Below are positions 54,308-62,269 of a stretch of 64,000 bases of DNA, piece after piece (the first letter of the stretch is position 1; each line of letters begins with the position of its first letter). Origin of the DNA: Allocatelliglobosispora scoriae (GTDB lineage: Bacteria > Actinomycetota > Actinomycetes > Mycobacteriales > Micromonosporaceae); NCBI RefSeq assembly GCF_014204945.1, contig NZ_JACHMN010000003.1:1302001-1366000 (forward strand), read 5' to 3'. The notes under the pieces are model-generated. The model ran no database searches, was not told the DNA's origin, and worked only from the letters and a program-made list of their open reading frames with translations. The position numbers and the translations under genes are program-made.

Positions 54308-56801
54308 ATGCGGGTAGGACTCTCCTGGCTGCGGGAATTCGCGGCCCTGCCCGACGGCGTCACCGCCGCCGAGCTCGACCTCGCCCTGACCAACCTCGGC
54401 ATCGAGGTCGAGTCCATCGTGGACCAGCGGACCACGGTGCAGGGCGAGCTCGTCGTCGGCAAGGTGCTCACGATCGAGGAGCTCACCGAGTTCAAGAAGC
54501 CGATCCGCTTCTGCACGGTCGACGTCGGTGCCGCCAACGGCACCGGCGAGCCGCAGGAGATCGTCTGCGGCGCCAGCAACTTCGCCGTCGGCGACCTCGT
54601 CGTGGTGATCCTGCCCGGCGGGGTGCTGCCGGGCGGGTTCGCCATCGGCGCGCGCAAGACCTACGGCCGCAACTCGCACGGCATGATCTGCTCGGCTCGC
54701 GAGCTGGCCCTCAGCGATGAGCACGAGGGCATCATCGTGCTCGACCCCGCTGTCGTCACCGCGGTTCCGGGCGACGACGCGCGGCCCGTCGTCGGCCTCG
54801 ACGAGACGATCATCGAGGTCGAGATCACCCCGGACCGGGGCTACCAGATGTCGGTGCGCGGGCTCGCCCGCGAGCTGGCGCAGTCCTTCGGCGTCGCCTT
54901 CACCGACCCGGCGCTCACCATGTCGGCCGCCGGGACGATCGCGCCCGCCTGGGACGTGACCATCGTGGACCAGGCCGGGTGCGACCGCTTCTCCGCCCGG
55001 CTCGTGCGCGGGGTCGACCCGTCGGCGCCGACGCCGGTGTGGCTGCAGAAGCGCCTGGTCACGGCCGGGGTGCGCTCGATCGATCTCGCCGTCGACATCA
55101 CCAACTACATCATGCTCGAGCTCGGCCAGCCGATGCACGCCTTCGACGCCGACCGGATCAGCGGCGGCCTCGTGGTGCGCCGCGCGGTCGCGGGGGAGCG
55201 ACTCACCACACTGGACGGTGTGGCCCGGGTGCTCTCGCCCGAGGACATGGTGATCTGCGACGACACCGGACCGATCTCGCTCGCCGCGGTCATGGGCGGC
55301 GAGGTCTCCGAGGTCGTCCCCGGCACCACCACCAGCGTGCTCTTCGAGGCCGCGCACTGGGACGCCACGATGGTCGGGCGGACGGCGCGTCGCCACAAGC
55401 TCTTCAGCGAGGCGGCGAAGCGCTGGGAACGCGGCGTCGACCGCGAGCTCACCCTCGTCGCGATCGAGCGCGCCGTCGCGCTGCTGCTGCGCTTCGGCGG
55501 CGACGCCGCGGTCGCGGGCGACGAGGTGCTCGACCACGACTACCCGCTGCCCGGCACCACGATCACGATGGACGCGGGTCGGCCCACCCGGCTGATCGGC
55601 GTCGACTACAGCACCGAGCAGGTGCGCTCGCTGCTCACCGAGGTCGGCTGCGTCGTGCATGTCGAGGGCGACGAGCTCCGGGTCATCCCGCCGAGCTGGC
55701 GGCCCGACCTGCTGCGCCCCGCCGACCTCGTCGAGGAGGTCGTCCGGCTCGCCGGGGTCGACCAGGTGCCGAGCGTGCTGCCGGTCGCGCCTCCCGGCAA
55801 CGGGCTCACCGCGTCGCAGCGCCGCAAGCGCTCCGTCGGCCGCGCGCTCGCCGAGCAGGGGTACGTCGAGGTGATCTCCTACCCGTTCGTCGCGGGATCG
55901 GCGCTCGCCTCGCTCGGCCTGCCCGACAACGCGGTGCGCCTCGCCAACCCGATCTCGGAGGAGGAGCCGCTGATGCGGACCAGCCTCCTGCCGCCGCTGC
56001 TCGGGGCGCTCAAGCGCAACCTCGGCCGGGGCCAGCGCGACATCGCCCTCTTCGAGCAGGGCCTCGTCTTCCACGCCGTCGACGCCGGTCCGCCGCCGCA
56101 GCTCAAGGTGCACGACCGGCCGTCGGACTCGGAGTGGGCGCTCGCCAACGAGTCGGTCCCGATCCAGCCGTGGCACGTCGCCGCGGTGCTCGCGGGCTCG
56201 CCGCTCGAACCGGCCGGCTGGTGGGGCCCCGGCCGCGCCGCCGACTGGTCCGACGCGGTCGAGGCCGCGCGGACGGTCCTGCTCGCCGCCGGTGTCGCGG
56301 CGACGGAGATCACGGTCGCTCCGGCGGCCGAGGCTCCGTTCCACCCCGGCCGGTGCGCGGCGGTCGCGGTCTCAGGGCACATCGTCGGGTGGGCCGGCGA
56401 GCTGCACCCCGTCGTCTGCGCCGAGTGGGACCTGCCGAAGCGGGGCCGGTGCGATGGAGCTCAACCTCGACGCGGTGCCGCTGCCGGGTGTCACCCCGCC
56501 GCCGGTGTTCTCCAACTTCCCGCCCGCCCTGATCGACGTGGCCCTGGTTCTGCCCTCGGCGACGGCGGCGGCCGAGGTGGAGGAGGCGCTGCGGTCGGGT
56601 GCCGGTCCGCTGCTGGAGTCGGTGCGCCTCTTCGACATCTACGAGGGTGCGCAGCTCGGCGACGGCGTGAAGTCCCTCGCCTACAAGCTGACCTTCCGTG
56701 CCCCCGACCGTACGTTGAAGGTCGAGGAAGCCGTCGCGGCCCGCGACTCGGCGGTGGCGGTGGCGGCGTCCCGTTTCGGCGCCACCCTGCGCGGCGCGTA
56801 A
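54308..56801 (+). CDS. pheT: Phenylalanine-tRNA ligase beta subunit, interrupted by a +1 frameshift
   Basis: PheT provides tRNA recognition and editing. Frame one (from the ATG at 54308) reads [18 protein letters not shown], an EMAP-like tRNA-binding domain (about 40-155), the B3/4 editing domain with [18 protein letters not shown], a B5 domain and the synthetase-like core to EWDLPKR (codon ending 56443). The conserved continuation, [26 protein letters not shown] and the anticodon-binding FDX-ACB domain to RFGATLRGA, lies in another frame ending at 56801. Removing one base of the G4 run 56442-56445 joins them into about 830 residues, the usual length. Read without correction, frame one continues into repeats to 56971 as an unrelated tail. 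A sequencing error is more likely than a real mutation of this essential gene. Confidence 0.88.
56441..56450 (+). other. Frameshift site in pheT
   Basis: The bases CGGGGCCGGT hold a G4 run. With four Gs the frame changes from PKR to GRCDG; with three Gs it reads PKRAGAMEL, the expected family sequence. This is the only place where both frames overlap with conserved sequence on each side. Confidence 0.8.
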
Positions 56802-56860
56802 CGACGTGGGTGGGCTGGCCAACCCCCAGCCCGCCCACCCCTTTCTCGGTCCGTTCCCAG

Positions 56861-56924
56861 CCACGCTTTGCTGCAAAGCGTGGCTGTTTTGCGCTGCGAG
56901 GCCACGGTTTGCTGCAAAGCGTGA
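56861..56924. repeat. Family A repeat pair after pheT (copy 1)
   Basis: CCACGCTTTGCTGCAAAGCG (56861 onwards, 23-bp palindrome to 56883) and a variant beginning CCACGGTTTGC (56902-56924) flank a spacer with GCGCTGCGAGG. Both units are of the same type as the arms at 22148 and 42265. Confidence 0.85.
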
Positions 56925-57010
56925 CGGGTGCGTCGGGGTTGGAAGAGCGCGACGACGAGGCGGGAGCTTGAGTCTGGCGTCTGGGTTGATCTTCGCTGTC
57001 CCGGCTGCGC

Positions 57011-57076
57011 GTCACGTTTTGCAGCAAAGCGGGCTTATTTCTCTGTGCGAGGCCACGTTTTGCTGCAAAGCGTGAC
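57011..57076. repeat. Family A repeat pair after pheT (copy 2)
   Basis: GTCACGTTTTGCAGCAAAGC (57011-57030) and a unit beginning CCACGTTTTGC (57053-57076) are inverted around a 22-nt spacer that ends GTGCGAGG. The spacer resembles that of the 56861 copy and, in reverse, that of 42265. Confidence 0.85.
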
Positions 57077-57141
57077 GAGGGCTTCGCACGCTGCGGATCT
57101 CGCACACGCTGATCATGGAGTGTTGGCCCGCTCGCGCGTGG

Positions 57142-57218
57142 TGATCACACCGTTTTCCCCAAAGAAGGCCTGATCATGGACGTTGATCACACCTTCTTTG
57201 GGGAAAACGGTGTGATCA
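57142..57218. repeat. Family B inverted repeat in the pheT-downstream island
   Basis: Arms of 35 nt (57142-57176 and 57184-57218) match at 33 of 35 positions over a 7-nt spacer. They share TGATCACACCGTTTTCCCC with the 39077-39151 element but have AAAGAAGG where that has CAAGATGG, changed on both arms. Confidence 0.9.
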
Positions 57219-57245
57219 TCGCGGGGGCGCTCGCCCGGTCGTGGA

Positions 57246-57320
57246 GATCACGTCTGATTCGGGGAACCAGACGTGATCGAGCGCGGTGATCACGTCTGAT
57301 TCAGGGAACCCGACGTAATC
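57246..57320. repeat. Family C repeats in the pheT-downstream island
   Basis: Two 33-nt units (57246-57278 and 57288-57320), each a partial palindrome GATCACGTCTG...CAGACGTGATC around TTCGGGGAA, are here in direct orientation with four differences. The same family lies at 39191-39267, also just after a family B element. Confidence 0.85.
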
Positions 57321-57353
57321 AGTCCGGCCGTCAAGCTGACCTTGCGCACCCCG

Positions 57354-57427
57354 GGTTTTGGGGGCTGGGTGACCCACGTCGGGATCAAGCCTGACCGCCC
57401 AGAGTGGGTCACCCAGCCCCCAAAACC
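57354..57427. repeat. Family E inverted repeat before the S41 peptidase (shared loop copy 2)
   Basis: Perfect 24-nt arms (57354-57377 and 57404-57427) enclose a 26-nt loop (57378-57403) identical to the reverse complement of the loop at 30343-30368. The arms differ from those at 30319 at ten of 24 positions, all compensated. Confidence 0.95.
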
Positions 57428-57482
57428 ACCCAACAACAATCCAGTAGTGATCATGAGAGAGCAACGGCTAGCGTCCCCCAGC

Positions 57483-58418
57483 ATGACCAACTCAGCCCTC
57501 ATCGAGTCAGCGCTATCCCTGCTGACCAGCAAATACGTCTTCCCCGACGCAGCGGCCAAAGCCGCCGGAATCATCCGGGAACGTCAAGCCGCCGGTGACT
57601 ACGACGGGCTCGGCGAGGCGGAGCTCGGCGAGCGCCTCACCGCACAGCTCTTCGAGGTCTGCGCCGACAAGCACCTGCGGGTACGCGTCCGCGACGCCGC
57701 CCTGCACGACTCGATGAGCGAGGCCGACGCGGATGCGGCCTGGCAGGAGTACCTGCGCGTCACCAATTACCGCATCGCGCGGGTGGAGCGGCTCGACGGC
57801 AACGTCGGGTACCTCGACCTGCGCGGGGTTCCCGATCCGTCGCTGGGCGGCAAGGCGATCGCGGCCGCGATGGAGCTGGTGTCGCAGACCGACGCACTCA
57901 TCATCGACCTGCGGAAGAACCGCGGCGGCGATCCGGACGGCGTGGCCTTCTGGTGCAGTTACTTCTTCCCCGACGCCGAAACCCACCTGAACAGCATCTT
58001 CGAGCCGCAGACCGGGATCACCAAGCAGTTCTGGACGCTCGCCTTCCTGCCCGGCTCGCGCTACCTGGACCGGCCCGTCTATGTGCTGACCAGCGAATTC
58101 ACCTTCTCCGCCGGGGAGGAGCTCTGCTATAACCTGCAGGCGCAGGGGCGGGCGACCCTGATCGGCCGGACGACGCGCGGCGGGGCGCACCCGACGGATG
58201 CCTTCCCGATCACGCCGACGCTGGAGATCACGGTGCCGGTGGCGCGGTCGATCAATCCGGTGACCGGGACCAACTGGGAGGGCACCGGGGTGACGCCCGA
58301 CATCGATGTCGACGCCGAGGGGGCGTTCGACGTGGCGTACCAATTGGCGTTGAAGCATGTGGTTTCGACCGTGACGGGCGAACTCGTGCTGGACGAAGCG
58401 CGGGCCGCGCTGAACTGA
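57483..58418 (+). CDS. S41 family (IRBP-type) peptidase
   Basis: A 311-residue tail-specific-protease-like hydrolase. The N-terminal helical domain starts MTNSALIESALSLLTSKYVFPDAAAKAAGIIRER. The core has YLDLRGVPDPSLGGKAIAAAMELVSQTDALIIDLRKNRGGDPDGVAFWCSYFF, and the catalytic Ser is in VYVLTSEFTFSAGEELCYNLQAQGRATLIGRTTRGGAHPT (FSAGEE). No PDZ domain and no signal peptide are visible, unlike CtpA. The frame is open back to 57342, but that part is encoded by a family E repeat; ATG 57453 is another option. Substrate unknown. Confidence 0.85.
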   Translation: MTNSALIESALSLLTSKYVFPDAAAKAAGIIRERQAAGDYDGLGEAELGERLTAQLFEVCADKHLRVRVRDAALHDSMSEADADAAWQEYLRVTNYRIARVERLDGNVGYLDLRGVPDPSLGGKAIAAAMELVSQTDALIIDLRKNRGGDPDGVAFWCSYFFPDAETHLNSIFEPQTGITKQFWTLAFLPGSRYLDRPVYVLTSEFTFSAGEELCYNLQAQGRATLIGRTTRGGAHPTDAFPITPTLEITVPVARSINPVTGTNWEGTGVTPDIDVDAEGAFDVAYQLALKHVVSTVTGELVLDEARAALN

Positions 58419-58439
58419 ATCCGTGGCAGGCTGGAGGGC

Positions 58440-59303
58440 ATGGACCGCGACGATGATCTGGGGCTCTTCGGGCCCGGCTCGGTGACCTGGGCCGTGCACC
58501 GCGAGCCGATCCTGCTCCTCGCGGGCCTGCGCTCGCTCTACCTGCAGGCACTGCATCCCCGGGCGATGGCGGGTGTCGCGCAGAACACCGACTACCGCAA
58601 CGACCCGTGGGGCCGGCTGTTCCGCACGGCGACCTACGTCGGCACCGTCGTCTTCGGCACGACGGCGCAGGCGGAGGCCGCCGGGCGGCGCCTGCGCACC
58701 CTGCACGCGCGGCTGCGCGCCACCGACCCGCTGACCGGCGAGGAGTTCCGCATCGACGAGCCGGAGCTGCTGCGCTGGGTGCACGTGGCGGAGGTGGAGT
58801 CGTTCATCAGCACCGCCAAGCGGGCGGGTGTGCCGCTGAGCGACGCGGACGTCGACGCCTACTACGACGAGCAGCGGCGCAGCGCGGCCCTGGTCGGGCT
58901 GGAGCCGGGCTCGGTGCCGGGCTCGGCGGCGGAGGTCGCCGACTACTACCGGGAGATCCTGCCGCAGCTGCGGATGACGAAGGAGGCGGCCGAGACGGCG
59001 CTCTTCCTCACCGCGCCGCCGATGCCGTGGAAGGTCGGTCCGGCGCTGCGGCTCGGGCTGGAGCTGGGGCCGCCCCGGTGGGCCTATTTCGGGCTGGCGG
59101 GCACGGCGCTGGGGCTGCTGCCGTCGTGGGCGCGGCGGCTCTACGGCGGGCTGGGGCTGCGGTCGGCGGAGGTCTCCGCGCAGCTCTCGGCTCGCGGGCT
59201 GCGGCTGGCGCTCGGCGCGGTGCCGCGGCGTTACCTGGAGGGGCCGATCTACACCGCGGCGATGGAGCGGGTCGCCCGCCTCGGCGCCGTTCAGGCGGTG
59301 TAG
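58440..59303 (+). CDS. MpaB-family (DUF2236) oxygenase
   Basis: A 287-residue protein of the latex-clearing/ER-bound oxygenase MpaB group: GPGSVTWAVHREPILLLAGLRSLYLQALHPRAMAGVAQNTDYRNDPWGRLFRTATYVGTVVFGT near the N-terminus and HVAEVESFISTAKRAGVPLSDADVDAYYDEQRRSAALVG. The conserved Arg and His residues that bind haem in characterised members are present (HREP, LHPRAMAG). Substrate unknown. Its last 13 bases overlap the convergent SRPBCC gene. Confidence 0.82.
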   Translation: MDRDDDLGLFGPGSVTWAVHREPILLLAGLRSLYLQALHPRAMAGVAQNTDYRNDPWGRLFRTATYVGTVVFGTTAQAEAAGRRLRTLHARLRATDPLTGEEFRIDEPELLRWVHVAEVESFISTAKRAGVPLSDADVDAYYDEQRRSAALVGLEPGSVPGSAAEVADYYREILPQLRMTKEAAETALFLTAPPMPWKVGPALRLGLELGPPRWAYFGLAGTALGLLPSWARRLYGGLGLRSAEVSAQLSARGLRLALGAVPRRYLEGPIYTAAMERVARLGAVQAV

Positions 59304-59725
59304 AGCGCAGCGAGCCGGTCCAGGGTCCTGGTGATCGCGGCACGGTTGCGGCGCGGGAAGGTGCTGAGGCTGATCACCAGGGGGTACTTCGCCGTGCTCC
59401 AGTCGAAGGTCTCGGTGACCTCGGTGTGGCCGTCGTCGACGGGCGTGAGCCGCCAGCGCCAGCGGTGGCCGTTGAAGTGGCGCCAGGCGATGAGGGTGCC
59501 CTCCTCGAACTCCACCACGGTGTTGAGGATCTTGTATTTGGCACCGATCTTCATGTCCATGCCGAACTTCATCCCCAACGCCAGCCGCCGCTGCGATCCG
59601 CGGGCGGCGACGACGGTGCCGGACCCGTCGATGGTCGGATGCTTCGCGGGATCGGCGAGCAGTTCGAAGATCTGGGCCGCGGGGGCGGGGATGATCCTGG
59701 TCTCGGAGATCTGTCGTCTGCTCAC
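59291..59725 (-). CDS. SRPBCC family protein (polyketide cyclase/START-like)
   Basis: A 144-residue START-fold protein: ISETRIIPAPAAQIFELLADPAKHPTIDGSGTVV at the front, then alternating strands and a C-terminal helix NRAAITRTLDRLAALYTA lining a ligand pocket. This family binds hydrophobic molecules. The gene is convergent with and slightly overlaps the MpaB-type gene, so they are probably not cotranscribed. Confidence 0.85.
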   Translation of the reverse strand: MSRRQISETRIIPAPAAQIFELLADPAKHPTIDGSGTVVAARGSQRRLALGMKFGMDMKIGAKYKILNTVVEFEEGTLIAWRHFNGHRWRWRLTPVDDGHTEVTETFDWSTAKYPLVISLSTFPRRNRAAITRTLDRLAALYTA

Positions 59726-59770
59726 ACCGACACCCTAGATCAGGATCACCCCGCCGCCGCGGTTCGAAGA

Positions 59771-60649
59771 TCAGAAGGTGGGGACGCCCTTGCCCTTGGT
59801 GCCCTTGGCCGACTTCGACATGGTCTTCTTGTCGAGCCACAGGTAGCACCGGACGACCCGGTAACCGGCCTTCCACTGGTCGTCGGAGGCGGCCCGGGCG
59901 ATGAAGGTGCCGGTACGGGTGTTCTTCATGCCCACGTACGCGTCGATCTTGGAGTAGCAGGCGTTGAAGAGCGGCCGGAACTGCGTGTCCTTCGTGGGGT
60001 AGGCCGCGAGGGTGGACCAGATCGAGCCGACGTACTCCGCGTTGTGCTTCGCGGTGCAGGCGACCACGACCTCCTTGACGATCAGGTCGTTCTTGTCGGA
60101 GGTCGTCTGGAGGCAGCCGATGAGCAGCTTCGGGTCCAGCGGGGCCTGCAGGCTGCCGGTGCGGGAGGTCGGGAGGTAGTCGTCGACATCCTTGACCTCG
60201 TTGAGGTCGCAGCGGAACCAGTGCGAGCCGCTCTTCCACGCGTTCTCGGTGGGGAGCACCAGGTAGAGCTCGAGCCGGGCGTCGGACCAGGGCCGGCCGA
60301 CGAACGTCGTCGCCTCGCGGTCGCAGTCGCGCCAGGCCGGGAGGAGGCCCGGGTTGTCGGCCTTCGGCGGGACGGGGAGGCTCGCGACGGCACCCGAGAG
60401 CTGGCTGACATAGACGGTCTCGCCGTTGTGCTCACCGGTGCAGGCGACGGGGTGGGCGTTCCAGATCGCGGCCACCGGACCGGGGGTCGAGCTGTCACAG
60501 GTGCCGGCCGTCGGCAGGTAGGCGACGGCCGGCGGCAGGCTGCCCCAGTTGTCGGCCAGGTCGCCGTCGGTCCCGGCGGGCGGCCCGGACGTGCAGGCGG
60601 CGAGTGAACCCATTAAAATGATCATGCCAATACCGAGCTTGCGGCGCAT
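59771..60649 (-). CDS. Septum-formation family lipoprotein
   Basis: A 292-residue lipoprotein. The signal MRRKLGIGMIILMGSLAACTSG has lipobox LAAC (Cys near 19). The mature part has two copies of the actinobacterial 'septum formation' module: GTCDSSTPGPVAAIWNAHPVACTGEHNGETVYV with later HWFRCDLNEV, and LLIGCLQTTSDKNDLIVKEVVVACTAKHNAEYVG with YRVVRCYLW. The paired Cys likely form disulphides. A basic Lys/Gly tail ends the protein. The family name comes from a Corynebacterium/Mycobacterium link to septation; biochemical role unknown. Divergent from the kinase gene. Confidence 0.82.
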   Translation of the reverse strand: MRRKLGIGMIILMGSLAACTSGPPAGTDGDLADNWGSLPPAVAYLPTAGTCDSSTPGPVAAIWNAHPVACTGEHNGETVYVSQLSGAVASLPVPPKADNPGLLPAWRDCDREATTFVGRPWSDARLELYLVLPTENAWKSGSHWFRCDLNEVKDVDDYLPTSRTGSLQAPLDPKLLIGCLQTTSDKNDLIVKEVVVACTAKHNAEYVGSIWSTLAAYPTKDTQFRPLFNACYSKIDAYVGMKNTRTGTFIARAASDDQWKAGYRVVRCYLWLDKKTMSKSAKGTKGKGVPTF

Positions 60650-60763
60650 CCCCGTGTCCTCCCAAGGTCCCAGTGCGCAGGGAGTCTAAACCGCGAGCAG
60701 CGTTCACGTCGCCTCGGTATCGACGCGGACCACGGCCGAGGTTTCGGTCCGCGACGAGCGGGT

Positions 60764-62269
60764 ATGTCGGTCGGAATGAATGACCACGACCCGATCCTGC
60801 TGGGCGGACGCTTCCGGCTCGTCGAACGGCTCGGCGCCGGCGGCATGGCCGTCGTCTGGCGCGCCTATGACGAGGTGCTGCACCGCCGGGTCGCGGTCAA
60901 GGTCGTCTCGCCCGCCCTCGCCTCCCAGGAGCGCTTCCTGCGGCTGCTCCGCGTCGAGGCACGGGCCGCCGCGGGCCTGTCCCATCCGCACATCACCAGC
61001 GTCTACGACTACGGCGAGGAGCAGACCGCCGAGGGGATCCGGCCCTACGTCGTGATGGAACTGATCGACGGGGTGACCCTCGCGGCGGTGCTCGCCGAGC
61101 AGCCGGCCGGGCTGCCCTGGCCCACGGCGGTGGCGATCGCCGCCCAGGTCAGTGCCGGCCTCGCCGCTGCTCATGCGCGGGGCATCGTGCACCGCGACAT
61201 CTCCTCGGCCAACGTGATGCTGGCGCCGGACGGCGTACGCATCCTGGACTTCGGCATCTCCGCGGTGACCGGGGCGTCCGACGGCGGCGACGAGCTGATG
61301 GGGACGGCGGACTTCGTCTCGCCGGAGCGGATCGCGGGCGAGGACGTCGCGCCCGCCGCCGACGTCTACGCCGTGGGAGTGCTGCTCTTCCGCTGCCTCA
61401 CCGGGGAGCTGCCGTGGGCGCCGGGGACCGAGACGCAGCGCCTGCGCGACCATCTCTACCGGCCGCCGGCCGACCTGCCCCCGATCGACGGCCTGCCGCC
61501 GGAGATCGCCGAGCTGTGCCTGCGGTGCCTGGCGAAGCGGCCCGAGGACCGGCCGACCAGCGCCGAACTCGCCGCGCGGCTCGGCGCGCCCGCCGTCACG
61601 ATGCCGGGTGCGGCCGTCGACGCGGACATCGACGGCCACACCCAGGTGCTGCAGATCTCGACCGGCAGGCTGGGCGAGACCACCGGGGCGCAGGCGACCG
61701 TGCCGGTGAACCGGCGCCGGACCAGCACCGCGGTGCTGGCCGGGACGGCCGCAGCGGTCGTCGTCGCGGGTGCGGTCGGCTGGGCGCTCACCCGCTCGAC
61801 CGCGGCCGCGACGGCGCAGAGCGGTCCGCCGGACCGGAGCCTCGACGCCTGCGTGGTCACCTATGTCCAGCGGGTCGAGGCGGGCCGCCGCTTCGGCGCG
61901 AGCATGACGATCCAGTCCAACCGGGCCAGGCCCGCCTCGCAGTGGCGCCTCACCTTCCTGCTCGGCGGCGACCAGCGCCTCACCGGGCAGGCTCCGGCCC
62001 GCTTCAGCCAGCAGGACCGCCAGGTGGCGGTCTCCGCGCCCACCGCGCTCGACGGCACTCGCCCGGTGTCGCTGCGCCTCGTCGGCGACTACCGGACGGC
62101 GGCGGGCCCGCCTCGGAGCTTCGCCCTCGACGGGCAGACCTGCCAGAGCGTCGTCAGCGCCCCGTCGGCGACCGCCGCCGCCCGCAACACCGGCAACGAT
62201 GACGATGACGATGAGCCGAAGGGTCCGAAGGGGCCCAAGGGACCGAAAGGGCCGAAGGGCAAGCCCTAA
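60764..62269 (+). CDS. Transmembrane Ser/Thr protein kinase with CBM2-like ectodomain
   Basis: A 501-residue Hanks-type kinase. The kinase domain (about 12-280) has [20 protein letters not shown], and the catalytic loop [11 protein letters not shown], in which the usual HRDxKPxN Lys is Ser; then DFGIS and a GTADFVSPE activation segment. After a juxtamembrane stretch, one helix spans about 318-338. The outer part (about 361-458) is a compact beta domain bounded by two Cys that resembles a carbohydrate-binding module 2 but lacks its exposed tryptophans. The end is acidic (DDDDDE) then [16 protein letters not shown] second ATG at 60776 is an alternative start. Confidence 0.85.
   Translation: MSVGMNDHDPILLGGRFRLVERLGAGGMAVVWRAYDEVLHRRVAVKVVSPALASQERFLRLLRVEARAAAGLSHPHITSVYDYGEEQTAEGIRPYVVMELIDGVTLAAVLAEQPAGLPWPTAVAIAAQVSAGLAAAHARGIVHRDISSANVMLAPDGVRILDFGISAVTGASDGGDELMGTADFVSPERIAGEDVAPAADVYAVGVLLFRCLTGELPWAPGTETQRLRDHLYRPPADLPPIDGLPPEIAELCLRCLAKRPEDRPTSAELAARLGAPAVTMPGAAVDADIDGHTQVLQISTGRLGETTGAQATVPVNRRRTSTAVLAGTAAAVVVAGAVGWALTRSTAAATAQSGPPDRSLDACVVTYVQRVEAGRRFGASMTIQSNRARPASQWRLTFLLGGDQRLTGQAPARFSQQDRQVAVSAPTALDGTRPVSLRLVGDYRTAAGPPRSFALDGQTCQSVVSAPSATAAARNTGNDDDDDEPKGPKGPKGPKGPKGKP

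Noticed and set aside
54308-56971. pheT as a single 887-residue protein
   Set aside because: After 56443 the frame encodes a low-complexity Arg/Gly tail and then repeat DNA, while the conserved FDX-ACB domain is in another frame ending at 56801.
56802-57482. Insertion sequence or transposase remnant in the repeat island
   Set aside because: No frame in the island resembles a transposase; all open frames are made of repeat-encoded peptides.
57342-57482. N-terminal 47 residues of the S41 peptidase (GFGGWVTH...PPKP)
   Set aside because: They are encoded by the family E hairpin and do not resemble the peptidase family, whose N-terminus begins at MTNSALIE.
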